From a virus: a stretch of DNA of 64,000 nt. A program made the translations under genes and the position numbers. The notes under the pieces were generated by a model. It did no database searches and was not told where the DNA came from. It saw nothing but the letters and a program-made list of their open reading frames with translations. Position 1 is the stretch's first letter. The number at the start of each line of letters is the position of its first letter. Of this stretch, positions 57,783 through 64,000 are shown piece by piece. Where the stretch lies: the IMG/VR virus record IMGVR_UViG_3300044613_003659, positions 43,597-107,596 of that record; one strand, given 5' to 3'.

Positions 57783-57832
57783 TATTTATAGAATAGTAGA
57801 TTAAGAATACTAGAGTGTTATTGAGTTGTCAA
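57783..57832 (-). promoter_or_regulatory. Tandem sigma70 and T4-type late promoter
   Basis: TTGACA (57827-57832) with TATTCT (57804-57809), 17-nt spacer, and a perfect TATAAATA (57783-57790) downstream. Gene start 57776 is 6 nt from the late motif. Confidence 0.7.
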
Positions 57833-57842
57833 CTGTTTTGAT

Positions 57843-59492
57843 TTAATCTTCTGACCAAACCAATGCTACGGTACATTGCGTAATACCATTTGTGCTTCGT
57901 ACTGCTACGCTAACCTGACTGCCAGGAGGAATGGTTATTCTATAAGGACTCAAATCTATATTCACAGTTCCATTGATAGCATTCAATCCGTTATAAACTG
58001 GAGTATCTACAGCAAGATCCAATGTGCCTGTGGCTGAACTATACACTTCGTTGGCCGAAGGAATATTAAAATACAAGTGTGTGCCCGAAAAACTGGTAGG
58101 ATCAAAAAACAAAAACACTTGTGACGGATCGGTTGCCTGTACTGAAACACTTAAACTTTTCACAATGGCTTCTTTGACATTGATTATGTAATTGCCATTG
58201 TTGGCACCAGCAAGCCCATTTGTAACCACACTGTTCTTGATAGTCATCACATGGTGTGTGACATTTTGTGCCAAGCTGGCTTTTGAAACACTGTGACTGC
58301 GAGTAAGCTCGTTTTGGAATATGGTACCTTCTACTGCACCGTATATACTACCACCTGTGATGGCAAGATTGCTGGTATTGGTTGTGTTGTAGGCCGCATA
58401 AGTTATCTTGAAACTGGGGTTGGCAATGTGTGGCACTGTGTACTGATTGACATAATGTTCTCTATGCACATACACCAAGGATCCAGATGCTTGATCTTCC
58501 ACTGCATAACTGATAGCACCTGCTCCTAACCATCTTAATGCAATTTGATACACATTCAATTTGGTGGGATCCAAAAGCATGCCGCTGGGATTGGTAGTGA
58601 TAGTGTTGCTGCCGTCCAGTTTATCCACATTCCAATCTTCTTGGTAGGTCCAGTAATTGGTTTGTGCCACGCCCTGTTGTTTTAGCGTAAATGTTGCCTG
58701 AGCATTGCCTGTGCTGGTAAACGAGAATGTGCCGTTCATTGGACCTAATGTGGGTGCCAACCATAGCATGGCGCCATCTGTCTGTTGAAACAACCAGCCG
58801 CCATATCCACCCACACGATTAGTAATGGTTTGTACAGCTATGTCCGATGAAGTGTTTCCTAATACTACTGTATAAGATACGCCATCCAATGTAATTGTAG
58901 CAGTTTGTGTGGCATTTGGTGCTACTGTCATGGTCATTAGGTAAATTGTGGCTTTGCCGCCAGTGGCTCGAACAATACCAAACTTGTCGCCGTCGAAACC
59001 AAATGCCAAGCGATTTTCTTGATTGTTCAGTCCTACAAATTGCAGACTACCTGCTACACCTTGTGTGAAGGCTGCTGTGAATCTTGTGACTATACCTTGC
59101 CCGGGTCTGTAACGCATGAATCGTTTTGAACGCAGTACACCATATCCACCTTGCGTGGTACCGGTGGTGACTTTGAACATTTGATTCGACGAGCCTGCTG
59201 TTGACCCTGTACCGTTTGTATATGTTTGTATAACATCAGTGGTAGTGCCGTAGATACCATCCAGTTGTATAACTGCTGTGGGACTGATTGCAAGTGGCTC
59301 ACCAAATGCCGACACCTGACCGGCAATACTAGGAGCACTCAATTTAGCAGCCACACGAATCTGCGGCTTGCCAGCCAAGTCATATTCCATGGCACGGTGT
59401 AGATCTAGTAGATTGGTTTCTTGTGGATGTTCGTAGTTTGTGGTATTCTGGCGTTTATCGCCTCGTCCGGCGCTGGGTTTTACATAGGCCAT
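57843..59492 (-). CDS. Virion structural protein, fibre/adhesin-like (549 aa)
   Basis: Beta-rich, Thr/Gly/Asn-heavy protein: KLSAPSIAGQVSAFGEPLAISPTAVIQ, RFMRYRPGQGIVTRFTAAFTQGVAGSLQFVG, LNNQENRLAFGFDGDKFGI. Low charge and repeated jelly-roll-type strands suggest a tail spike or baseplate-distal fibre. No enzymatic motif. 3 nt upstream of it is the stop of the LamG protein gene. Confidence 0.75.
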   Translation of the reverse strand: MAYVKPSAGRGDKRQNTTNYEHPQETNLLDLHRAMEYDLAGKPQIRVAAKLSAPSIAGQVSAFGEPLAISPTAVIQLDGIYGTTTDVIQTYTNGTGSTAGSSNQMFKVTTGTTQGGYGVLRSKRFMRYRPGQGIVTRFTAAFTQGVAGSLQFVGLNNQENRLAFGFDGDKFGIVRATGGKATIYLMTMTVAPNATQTATITLDGVSYTVVLGNTSSDIAVQTITNRVGGYGGWLFQQTDGAMLWLAPTLGPMNGTFSFTSTGNAQATFTLKQQGVAQTNYWTYQEDWNVDKLDGSNTITTNPSGMLLDPTKLNVYQIALRWLGAGAISYAVEDQASGSLVYVHREHYVNQYTVPHIANPSFKITYAAYNTTNTSNLAITGGSIYGAVEGTIFQNELTRSHSVSKASLAQNVTHHVMTIKNSVVTNGLAGANNGNYIINVKEAIVKSLSVSVQATDPSQVFLFFDPTSFSGTHLYFNIPSANEVYSSATGTLDLAVDTPVYNGLNAINGTVNIDLSPYRITIPPGSQVSVAVRSTNGITQCTVALVWSED

Positions 59493-59495
59493 TGA

Positions 59496-60572
59496 TTATA
59501 ATCCGTATGTGGCTTTGGTAGCATTAAAATTTTGTAGCACTTGTGCAGCAGTAAGTTCTGCACCATAACACAACACTTGACCCACACGACCGTTTAATAA
59601 ATTACCTGTTACATAAGCTGCCACACTGGCTGTTCCGGTTCCTGGGTGTGCTGTTTTTTGAACTGTGTATGTGCTGTCCGGTGTGCCATTAATGTACAAG
59701 CTCATACCATTAGCAGTACTGAATGTCAGTGTTACATTATACCAGGTGTTTAAGTTTATAGTAGCAGTGGATGGGAAAGCAGTGAAACTGCCCCAATCAC
59801 TGTGTCCGCAATAGATTTTCTTGTCTACACTGGCCGCAGGACCCATATAGATAAAATGACCGTCGCCGCTGAATATGTTGTTGTCTTGATAGCCGTTTAG
59901 ATAGAACCAAGCTGACTTGGTGTATACAGTGTTAGGAACCACTCCGGTCGTGGCTCCATTGGCATATTGAGTAGTTCCGTTGAATGTAAAATAACTAGGA
60001 GTGCCAGAAGTATATGTTGGAGATCCTACCAAGGTCATGTTAGCTGCTGCACCGGCAAGGTCAGTCCAAGTGGTGCCTGTTCCTGGGTAGCTGTTGGAGT
60101 CATTTGGATCAAGATTTAATCTTAACCCGGAAACAACCACGCCTGAACCTGATATCCAGGGTCTGCCTAGTAGCAAGCCGTTTGGTTGCGGATTATCTAC
60201 AATGTTGTTTCCGCTGTATCTTGTAGGTAGTTCAGTAATGTCATATGTAGATCTTGGATTGCCGTCTGCTGCTCTATCTAGTTCGGATAAGTTCAGCTTG
60301 GCTCTTTGTTTTAATTCTTTTGTGGCCAACCTATCAATCACATTGGCTGTTCTTAGAGTTGCGTTTGAGTTAATACCATATGATGCTAGAGTAGCACCGC
60401 CGTTTGATAAAACACTATTATTATAAACCAATTCGTACCAAGTACTATCCCAATTGGCTATAGCATTAATGGCAGTCTTTACCTGTGTCACTGTGTTAGT
60501 GGTATCTACGCTGTAGTTATTATAAACCGCAGTGTTCAATAAACTTTGTACAGAAATAGTTATAGCTGCCAT
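59496..60572 (-). CDS. Tail protein with ubiquitin-like start and LamG domain (358 aa)
   Basis: Residues 1-78 (TISVQSLLNTAVYNNYSVDTTNTVTQVKTAINAIANW) have a beta-grasp/ubiquitin-like pattern ending ATLRTANV. A linker (LATKELKQRAKLNLSELDRAADGNPRSTYDI) follows, then a LamG/concanavalin A-like sandwich (from about residue 140; YTKSAWFYLNGYQDNNIFSG; WYNVTLTFSTANGMSLYINGT; GRVGQVLCYGAEL). LamG domains bind glycans, so this may be a receptor-binding tail component. Confidence 0.82.
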   Translation of the reverse strand: MAAITISVQSLLNTAVYNNYSVDTTNTVTQVKTAINAIANWDSTWYELVYNNSVLSNGGATLASYGINSNATLRTANVIDRLATKELKQRAKLNLSELDRAADGNPRSTYDITELPTRYSGNNIVDNPQPNGLLLGRPWISGSGVVVSGLRLNLDPNDSNSYPGTGTTWTDLAGAAANMTLVGSPTYTSGTPSYFTFNGTTQYANGATTGVVPNTVYTKSAWFYLNGYQDNNIFSGDGHFIYMGPAASVDKKIYCGHSDWGSFTAFPSTATINLNTWYNVTLTFSTANGMSLYINGTPDSTYTVQKTAHPGTGTASVAAYVTGNLLNGRVGQVLCYGAELTAAQVLQNFNATKATYGL

Positions 60573-60574
60573 GG

Positions 60575-60874
60575 TTACATCCTTGCTTGGTAACCAGGAA
60601 ACATACTGGGCGCATTGGTTCTAATATCTGCAGGGTTTTTGCTATGGTGTACATCATCGCCGGCTGGAAATGCTGCTGTGACAGGAGCAACAACTTCGGC
60701 GGGTGCGTTAGCGTACTCGCCATCGTCGCAGTCCAAGATACCAGCTAGACGCTGCATGTCTGCTATTTGTTCTTGGGGCTCGGCTTCAATCGCTACTGCT
60801 ACTACAGGTTCGGCGGGCTGATCGGCATGATCAATGATGTCCAATACGCTGCGGATAATGTCTGTGATCTTCAT
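60575..60874 (-). CDS. Hypothetical virion-region protein (99 aa)
   Basis: Start taken at MKITDIIRSVLDIIDHADQ, 5 codons into the longest frame. Middle is Ala/Glu/Val-rich (PAEPVVAVAIEAEPQEQIADMQRLAGILDC), and the end is ADIRTNAPSMFPGYQARM. CTAAATA 5 nt upstream, AGGT beside it. Tightly upstream of the LamG gene (2 nt), so likely a small tail or assembly protein. Confidence 0.7.
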   Translation of the reverse strand: MKITDIIRSVLDIIDHADQPAEPVVAVAIEAEPQEQIADMQRLAGILDCDDGEYANAPAEVVAPVTAAFPAGDDVHHSKNPADIRTNAPSMFPGYQARM

Positions 60875-60896
60875 ACCTGTATTTAGCAAAAAGAAA

Positions 60897-60911
60897 CCCG
60901 CCGAAGGCGGG
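60897..60911 (-). terminator. Terminator
   Basis: CCCGCC-TTC-GGCGGG with following TTTCTTTTT, after the gene at 60939. Confidence 0.8.
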
Positions 60912-60938
60912 CCAATGTGTTACAGGAGAAGAATGCAC

Positions 60939-61223
60939 CTACTGCATTACATAATTTTCAAGTTCAAAATAAGTATTACCACGAGACATACTTGCTTTAA
61001 TAATGTCTTCCCAATCGCCAGCCGCTTCGTTTCCAAATCTATTTTCGGCTGCTATTTCAATAGCGTCGACTAGAATTAACAATGCTTCACGGTACTCATT
61101 GTTTTCTATTGTGCTGATATTCTTACGCATGTAATCTACTAGAGCTTCCATTTGTTCTAAGTTTAAATCAGCTATTTGTATTTGATCCGATAAAATACTA
61201 TCAACTAGATTTTCTACATTCAT
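60939..61223 (-). CDS. Hypothetical protein (94 aa)
   Basis: Acidic and helical: VENLVDSILSDQIQIADLNLEQMEALVDYMRKNISTI and YREALLILVDAIEIAAENRF. ATGA overlap with the upstream gene. No motif. Confidence 0.75.
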   Translation of the reverse strand: MNVENLVDSILSDQIQIADLNLEQMEALVDYMRKNISTIENNEYREALLILVDAIEIAAENRFGNEAAGDWEDIIKASMSRGNTYFELENYVMQ

Positions 61224-61435
61224 TTTAGGCCTCTAACATAATTGATTAATTGAGTAGCTTCCGGAAAGCCTTCACGCTCTTTGATTTCTACCACTTTATC
61301 AATCATTTCCATGTTCATGGTATGTAGGGCGTCAAGTTGATGCTGGATGATCTGTCGCTTGCGACTCAGTCCTTGAGCATAGCGAATTTCTTGGCGTGCG
61401 CTGTTAAATGCATTGCTAAAGTCTTTGGGTTCCAT
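61220..61435 (-). CDS. Hypothetical protein (71 aa)
   Basis: Helical, charged: FSNAFNSARQEIRYAQGLSRKRQIIQHQLDALHTMNMEMIDKVVEIKER. Starts 1 nt after the desaturase stop. Could be a short coiled coil. Confidence 0.75.
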   Translation of the reverse strand: MEPKDFSNAFNSARQEIRYAQGLSRKRQIIQHQLDALHTMNMEMIDKVVEIKEREGFPEATQLINYVRGLK

Positions 61436-61436
61436 G

Positions 61437-62210
61437 TCATGCTCCTTTATAAACTACAGTTGTGTGATCAGTGGCCTTCATCAATCCTAGCAAAATAAAC
61501 AATCTAGCGTACCAGTATCCTAAATCAAATTCATACCATTTAATTGCAAAGTTTGATCTTCCTGGCCAATCATGATGATTAGCATGTAACTCTTCGCCAG
61601 TAAAAAATAATCCAATTGGAAATAAATTTTTTGAACGGTCGGCATTGTTAACTGCACTTCTCGATCTATAGCCAATTTTGTGAACAGCCCAATTTCCAAA
61701 TATTACGTACCCTTCGATTAATAAAAAATACAATACAGGAACGCTAACCAGACAAATAATCGGGCCAAACAAAAACAATATCAAAACATATTGCACAATG
61801 ATTCCATATTTTGGAAATTTTGCATAGATGTTTTTTTCAATCCAATCATCAAACAAAGGAACATTGGGAGCAAAATTTTTAACATCATCATCAGTTGTAT
61901 AATAAGGCCTACCAGGTTCATTATGATGATAATCAAACATCTGTAAAAAACTGTAATGGTATGGACTATGAGGGTCATCTGGTGTATCAGAATATTTGTG
62001 GTGTTTTCTATGTTGTGCTGCGTAGTGCCTATTCCACTGTGGCCACCAAAGTTTATTAGTCCATAACAAAAATCTGAATACATGATGCATAGTTTTTGAA
62101 AAGGTGAACATTTTATGAGCTATTCCTCTATGCAAGTACAGCGAATGCACCACTCCTCGGATATGCAATGCAACCAAACAATAAATTATAAAATAAATCC
62201 AATCATTCAT
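61437..62210 (-). CDS. Fatty acid desaturase (acyl-CoA/acyl-lipid delta-9 type)
   Basis: 257 residues. Three histidine boxes: HRGIAH (27-32), HRKHH (67-71) and ANHHDWPGRSNF near residue 210. Membrane helices flank them (FIIYCLVALHIRGVVHSLYL; VLILFLFGPIICLVSVPVLYFLLIEGYVIF). Matches stearoyl-CoA desaturase type 1. Would put a double bond in acyl chains and alter membrane fluidity, e.g. in cold water. No electron-donor gene nearby. Confidence 0.9.
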   Translation of the reverse strand: MNDWIYFIIYCLVALHIRGVVHSLYLHRGIAHKMFTFSKTMHHVFRFLLWTNKLWWPQWNRHYAAQHRKHHKYSDTPDDPHSPYHYSFLQMFDYHHNEPGRPYYTTDDDVKNFAPNVPLFDDWIEKNIYAKFPKYGIIVQYVLILFLFGPIICLVSVPVLYFLLIEGYVIFGNWAVHKIGYRSRSAVNNADRSKNLFPIGLFFTGEELHANHHDWPGRSNFAIKWYEFDLGYWYARLFILLGLMKATDHTTVVYKGA

Positions 62211-62216
62211 AATATT

Positions 62217-62366
62217 TTAATTATTAAAATTCTGCAAACAATGCTTGGGTCGACGACGAAATACTCGTTTGTTTTCTACTGTACGAGCCTTGAACGGACT
62301 ATCACGCTCAAATAGTACACGGTGTGCTCTTGTCTTTTGGTACAGTATTTTAACTATCTTTTTCAT
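62217..62366 (-). CDS. Small basic protein (49 aa)
   Basis: KKIVKILYQKTRAHRVLFERDSPFKARTVENKRVFRRRP: very basic, small, as in phage proteins of ribosomal-protein-like look. AGTAAATA 7 nt before ATG and no ribosome site. Role unknown; RNA or nucleoid binding is possible. Confidence 0.7.
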   Translation of the reverse strand: MKKIVKILYQKTRAHRVLFERDSPFKARTVENKRVFRRRPKHCLQNFNN

Positions 62367-62368
62367 AG

Positions 62369-62758
62369 TCAGATATTTACTGCTTCTTTGTGTACCGCAA
62401 AGCGATACAATGCACTACACTCTAAAATAAACTGCGGTCCTACATCCATGCTTACATAATTTTCACCCTGCATGCCTTGTTCGCTGTAACTCAAATCAAG
62501 AATTGCATCCGGGCTAAATCCAAAATAATTTTCCATGCAAGTAAGGAACGAGTGCTTCCAACCCATGTCCGAATAGATCAAGCCGTCGTTATCAATGTCC
62601 CAATCGCCGATGTTAAAATAAGCCCGCAGTTCACCAAAGTCACCTTCTTCATTCACATAGGCCAATTCAACACGGGTGATGCGTACAGTTTTGATCTGTA
62701 TAGACCAGTATCCGTCGCCAGAAGTGCGGGTAACAAAATTTACTGGACGATCAAACAT
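62369..62758 (-). CDS. Hypothetical protein (129 aa)
   Basis: Start at MFDRPVNF by TAATG overlap; longer frame rejected. Beta-rich: YWSIQIKTVRITRVELAYVNEEGDFGELRAYFNIGDWDIDNDGLIYSDMGW; C-terminal HKEAVNI. Conserved-type phage protein, function unknown. Confidence 0.75.
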   Translation of the reverse strand: MFDRPVNFVTRTSGDGYWSIQIKTVRITRVELAYVNEEGDFGELRAYFNIGDWDIDNDGLIYSDMGWKHSFLTCMENYFGFSPDAILDLSYSEQGMQGENYVSMDVGPQFILECSALYRFAVHKEAVNI

Positions 62759-62907
62759 TACTTTGCCTCCAATTCTTGGATTTGCTTCCACAGTTTTTGA
62801 CGCTGGTAGTCAATGGCATGGTTAGTCATTTCGTCGTACTCGCCTGCCATCTCATCCAGATGCACTAGTTCTTCGTACAACTCATTAATAAGGTTTTGGT
62901 CAGCCAT
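62758..62907 (-). CDS. Small helical protein (49 aa)
   Basis: Helical: NLINELYEELVHLDEMAGEYDEMTNHAIDYQRQKLWKQIQEL. Coiled-coil heptads are visible. TAATG coupling to the next gene. Confidence 0.75.
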   Translation of the reverse strand: MADQNLINELYEELVHLDEMAGEYDEMTNHAIDYQRQKLWKQIQELEAK

Positions 62908-62911
62908 TGTG

Positions 62912-63211
62912 TTACCCTTTCATAGGAGCGACTGCACTACCGTCGCGATCCATAATGTAAGTGAACAAAACCCACTTGGCACGGTTCAATTGCTGTCGTG
63001 CATCTTCAGCACGGTTAAAATCAACTTCACCGTATTCGGTGTTGGTCATTTCTTGTGCATCGCTCATCATGCCAGCAACAACCATAGCAGGACCCGACAG
63101 TCGAAAAGTGATGCTAGACTCTACCGCTTCGCGCATTTGCGCTTCGGTACAACCATACATGCCTACTTCACGAATCTCTTGGGTAGTCAAACCTTGAAAT
63201 GCTGTTCTCAT
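62912..63211 (-). CDS. Hypothetical protein (99 aa)
   Basis: Start after AAGGAGCGTAACAA. N-terminal QGLTTQEIREVGMYGCTEAQMREAVESSITFRLSGPAMVVAGMMSDAQEM, then NRAEDARQQLNRAKWVLF. Helical, two Cys-free halves apart from one Cys. Under promoter 63244-63272. Common small phage protein type. Confidence 0.8.
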   Translation of the reverse strand: MRTAFQGLTTQEIREVGMYGCTEAQMREAVESSITFRLSGPAMVVAGMMSDAQEMTNTEYGEVDFNRAEDARQQLNRAKWVLFTYIMDRDGSAVAPMKG

Positions 63212-63243
63212 TTGTTACGCTCCTTATTAATTACTATACAGTG

Positions 63244-63272
63244 ATTATAGCAAAATGGACCTTTTTGGTCTA
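63244..63272 (-). promoter_or_regulatory. Sigma70 promoter, repeated family
   Basis: TAGACC (63267-63272) and TATAAT (63244-63249), 17-nt spacer; leader GTATAGTAATTAATAAGGAG is nearly the same as at 17439 and 17834. Confidence 0.88.
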
Positions 63273-63291
63273 CCAAAATTGTGTTGCTATT

Positions 63292-63369
63292 TTAGCAATG
63301 ATCATTGTCATCGTTATGGGCTAGATAAGCCCAAAAAATTATTAACAAAATAACAACAAACCAAATCAT
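63292..63369 (-). CDS. Membrane micro-peptide (25 aa)
   Basis: IWFVVILLIIFWAYLA helix followed by HNDDNDHC. ATG overlaps the previous stop as ATGA. Possible small membrane or holin-associated peptide. Confidence 0.6.
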   Translation of the reverse strand: MIWFVVILLIIFWAYLAHNDDNDHC

Positions 63370-63593
63370 AGCAATTTAATAACAAGTCCTACTGTGTAGA
63401 TTAGCAACAATGTTGCATTAATTGTAATAAGACTCCACTCACGCCATTTAATTGCAACAATGAGCCACAGTAGGGCGCCAAAGTTAAGCAAAGCAGGGCC
63501 CAACGGGTAAATGTTAATACTAGTGCAAATGGCTCCCGCAATAGTTACGAAAGTTGCAAGCCACTTAAGATAAAATGTCATGTCCTTTTTCAT
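63366..63593 (-). CDS. Small membrane protein (75 aa)
   Basis: Three hydrophobic segments: YLKWLATFVTIAGAICTSINIYPLGPALLNFGALLWLIVAIKW and LITINATLLLIYTVGLVIKLL. Pattern resembles SemiSWEET-like or DUF6552 proteins. M1 or M5 could be the start (AAGG only before M5). Function unknown. Confidence 0.75.
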   Translation of the reverse strand: MKKDMTFYLKWLATFVTIAGAICTSINIYPLGPALLNFGALLWLIVAIKWREWSLITINATLLLIYTVGLVIKLL

Positions 63594-63631
63594 GCTCTTA
63601 GTGTAGCAAAAAGGACCTTTATGAGCAACCG

Positions 63632-63856
63632 TTAATGAATTGTTAAGTCTTCGTTAAACTGTGCTAAATCAATAACACCCAACATCTTCATTATTTTGGC
63701 GATATTTTTTGGTGGTCGATCAGGCGGAAATTCTGGGATAAACGCAAACTTTAAATTTCCTTCGGCATCAAAGATAAACCCATAATCTTCTTCACCAATT
63801 TCTTCATCATAGTCTTGAACAGGATCTTCTACTGTTAGTTCTAGGCGTTTGCTCAT
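63632..63856 (-). CDS. Small acidic protein (74 aa)
   Basis: Acidic start (VEDPVQDYDEEIGEEDYGFIFDAEGNL), then FIPEFPPDRPPKNIAKIMKML. AGGAGG site; AATAAATA upstream. Type frequent in aquatic phages. Unknown role. Confidence 0.75.
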   Translation of the reverse strand: MSKRLELTVEDPVQDYDEEIGEEDYGFIFDAEGNLKFAFIPEFPPDRPPKNIAKIMKMLGVIDLAQFNEDLTIH

Positions 63857-63886
63857 TACTGCCTCCTATTTGAAGTATTTATTGGA

Positions 63887-64000
63887 TTACTTAAACAGGA
63901 TTAGAGCCATTAAACTTGCTTGTATAACGAATCCTAGACCAATAGTAGAAATATTGAGTAAATCTTTTAGAATAATAGCTCGACCAAACAACAGCACTAA
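63887..64000 (-). CDS. Membrane protein, C-terminal part
   Basis: Runs off the right edge; 37 codons visible. AIILKDLLNISTIGLGFVIQASLMALILFK is two hydrophobic segments with a short loop. Possibly another three-helix small membrane protein like 63366. Confidence 0.6.
   Translation of the reverse strand, partial: LVLLFGRAIILKDLLNISTIGLGFVIQASLMALILFK

Overview
The window looks like part of a large, lytic, tailed-phage genome (T4-superfamily style myovirus) from an aquatic Gram-negative bacterium, probably freshwater. Evidence for a phage: dense, mostly minus-strand, overlapping small genes of unknown function; a tRNA cluster; tail-fibre, collar and LamG-type virion proteins; T4-type late-promoter motifs (TATAAATA) beside host-type sigma70 promoters (TTGAC-N17-TATAAT); and a row of proteins that start with a T4-like capsid-targeting leader (MRAxEFxxE). 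No replication initiator, terminase or major capsid gene is in view, so this is an accessory and late part of a bigger genome. A 24-residue PqqA peptide hints at a host that makes pyrroloquinoline quinone, for example a methylotroph, but host identity is inference only.

Layout. 1-2560: start of a TauD-like dioxygenase and a tRNA cluster (Ile, Arg, Phe, His, Gln, Lys, plus several aberrant tRNA-like genes) mixed with micro-genes. 2650-8210: pqqA, DUF2061, an SGNH hydrolase, a DUF3501-rubrerythrin pair, a C-family DNA polymerase core without PHP domain, and a glutamine-amidotransferase-like enzyme. 8300-10820: phosphate module (PhoB-like box, PstS, OprP-like porin). 10890-15400: small regulators, a circularly permuted two-piece tmRNA, three micro-membrane proteins, and a nuclease cassette (ParB-like, MutH/Sau3AI-like, HNH-like). 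15500-21050: about twenty tightly overlapping small genes behind near-identical sigma70 promoters, with a Rieske oxygenase among them. 21146-25558: radical SAM/B12 protein and a tail-collar fibre. 25612-31616: translationally coupled operon of leader-tagged probable internal head proteins (ParB-like, kinase-like, ART-like?, amidoligase, metallopeptidase, 5'-nucleotidase).

31690-33650: operon of five lipoproteins or exported proteins. 33660-40220: assorted small genes, a dockerin-like protein, an exostosin-like glycosyltransferase, UV endonuclease, and a tandem family of small proteins ending in a DAxxFxLxW-type motif. 40249-47558: structural protein plus a sugar/modification cluster (methyltransferase-like, amidinotransferase, two 2OG oxygenases, UDP-sugar dehydrogenase, glycosyltransferase, PBP7-like peptidase). 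47630-50970: small genes, DEDD exonuclease, cytidylyltransferase-like enzyme, ClpS. 51020-55790: Hsp20, DnaK, GroEL, GroES and bS21; the hsp20, dnaK and groES leaders share one hairpin motif. 55800-60870: membrane/structural proteins and tail proteins. 60900-64000: small genes and a fatty-acid desaturase.

Taken together the phage carries a broad host-takeover kit: protein quality control (GroEL/ES, DnaK, Hsp20, ClpS, tmRNA, bS21), phosphate capture, oxidative-stress defence, cofactor supply, envelope remodelling, and a probable set of enzymes delivered with the DNA.
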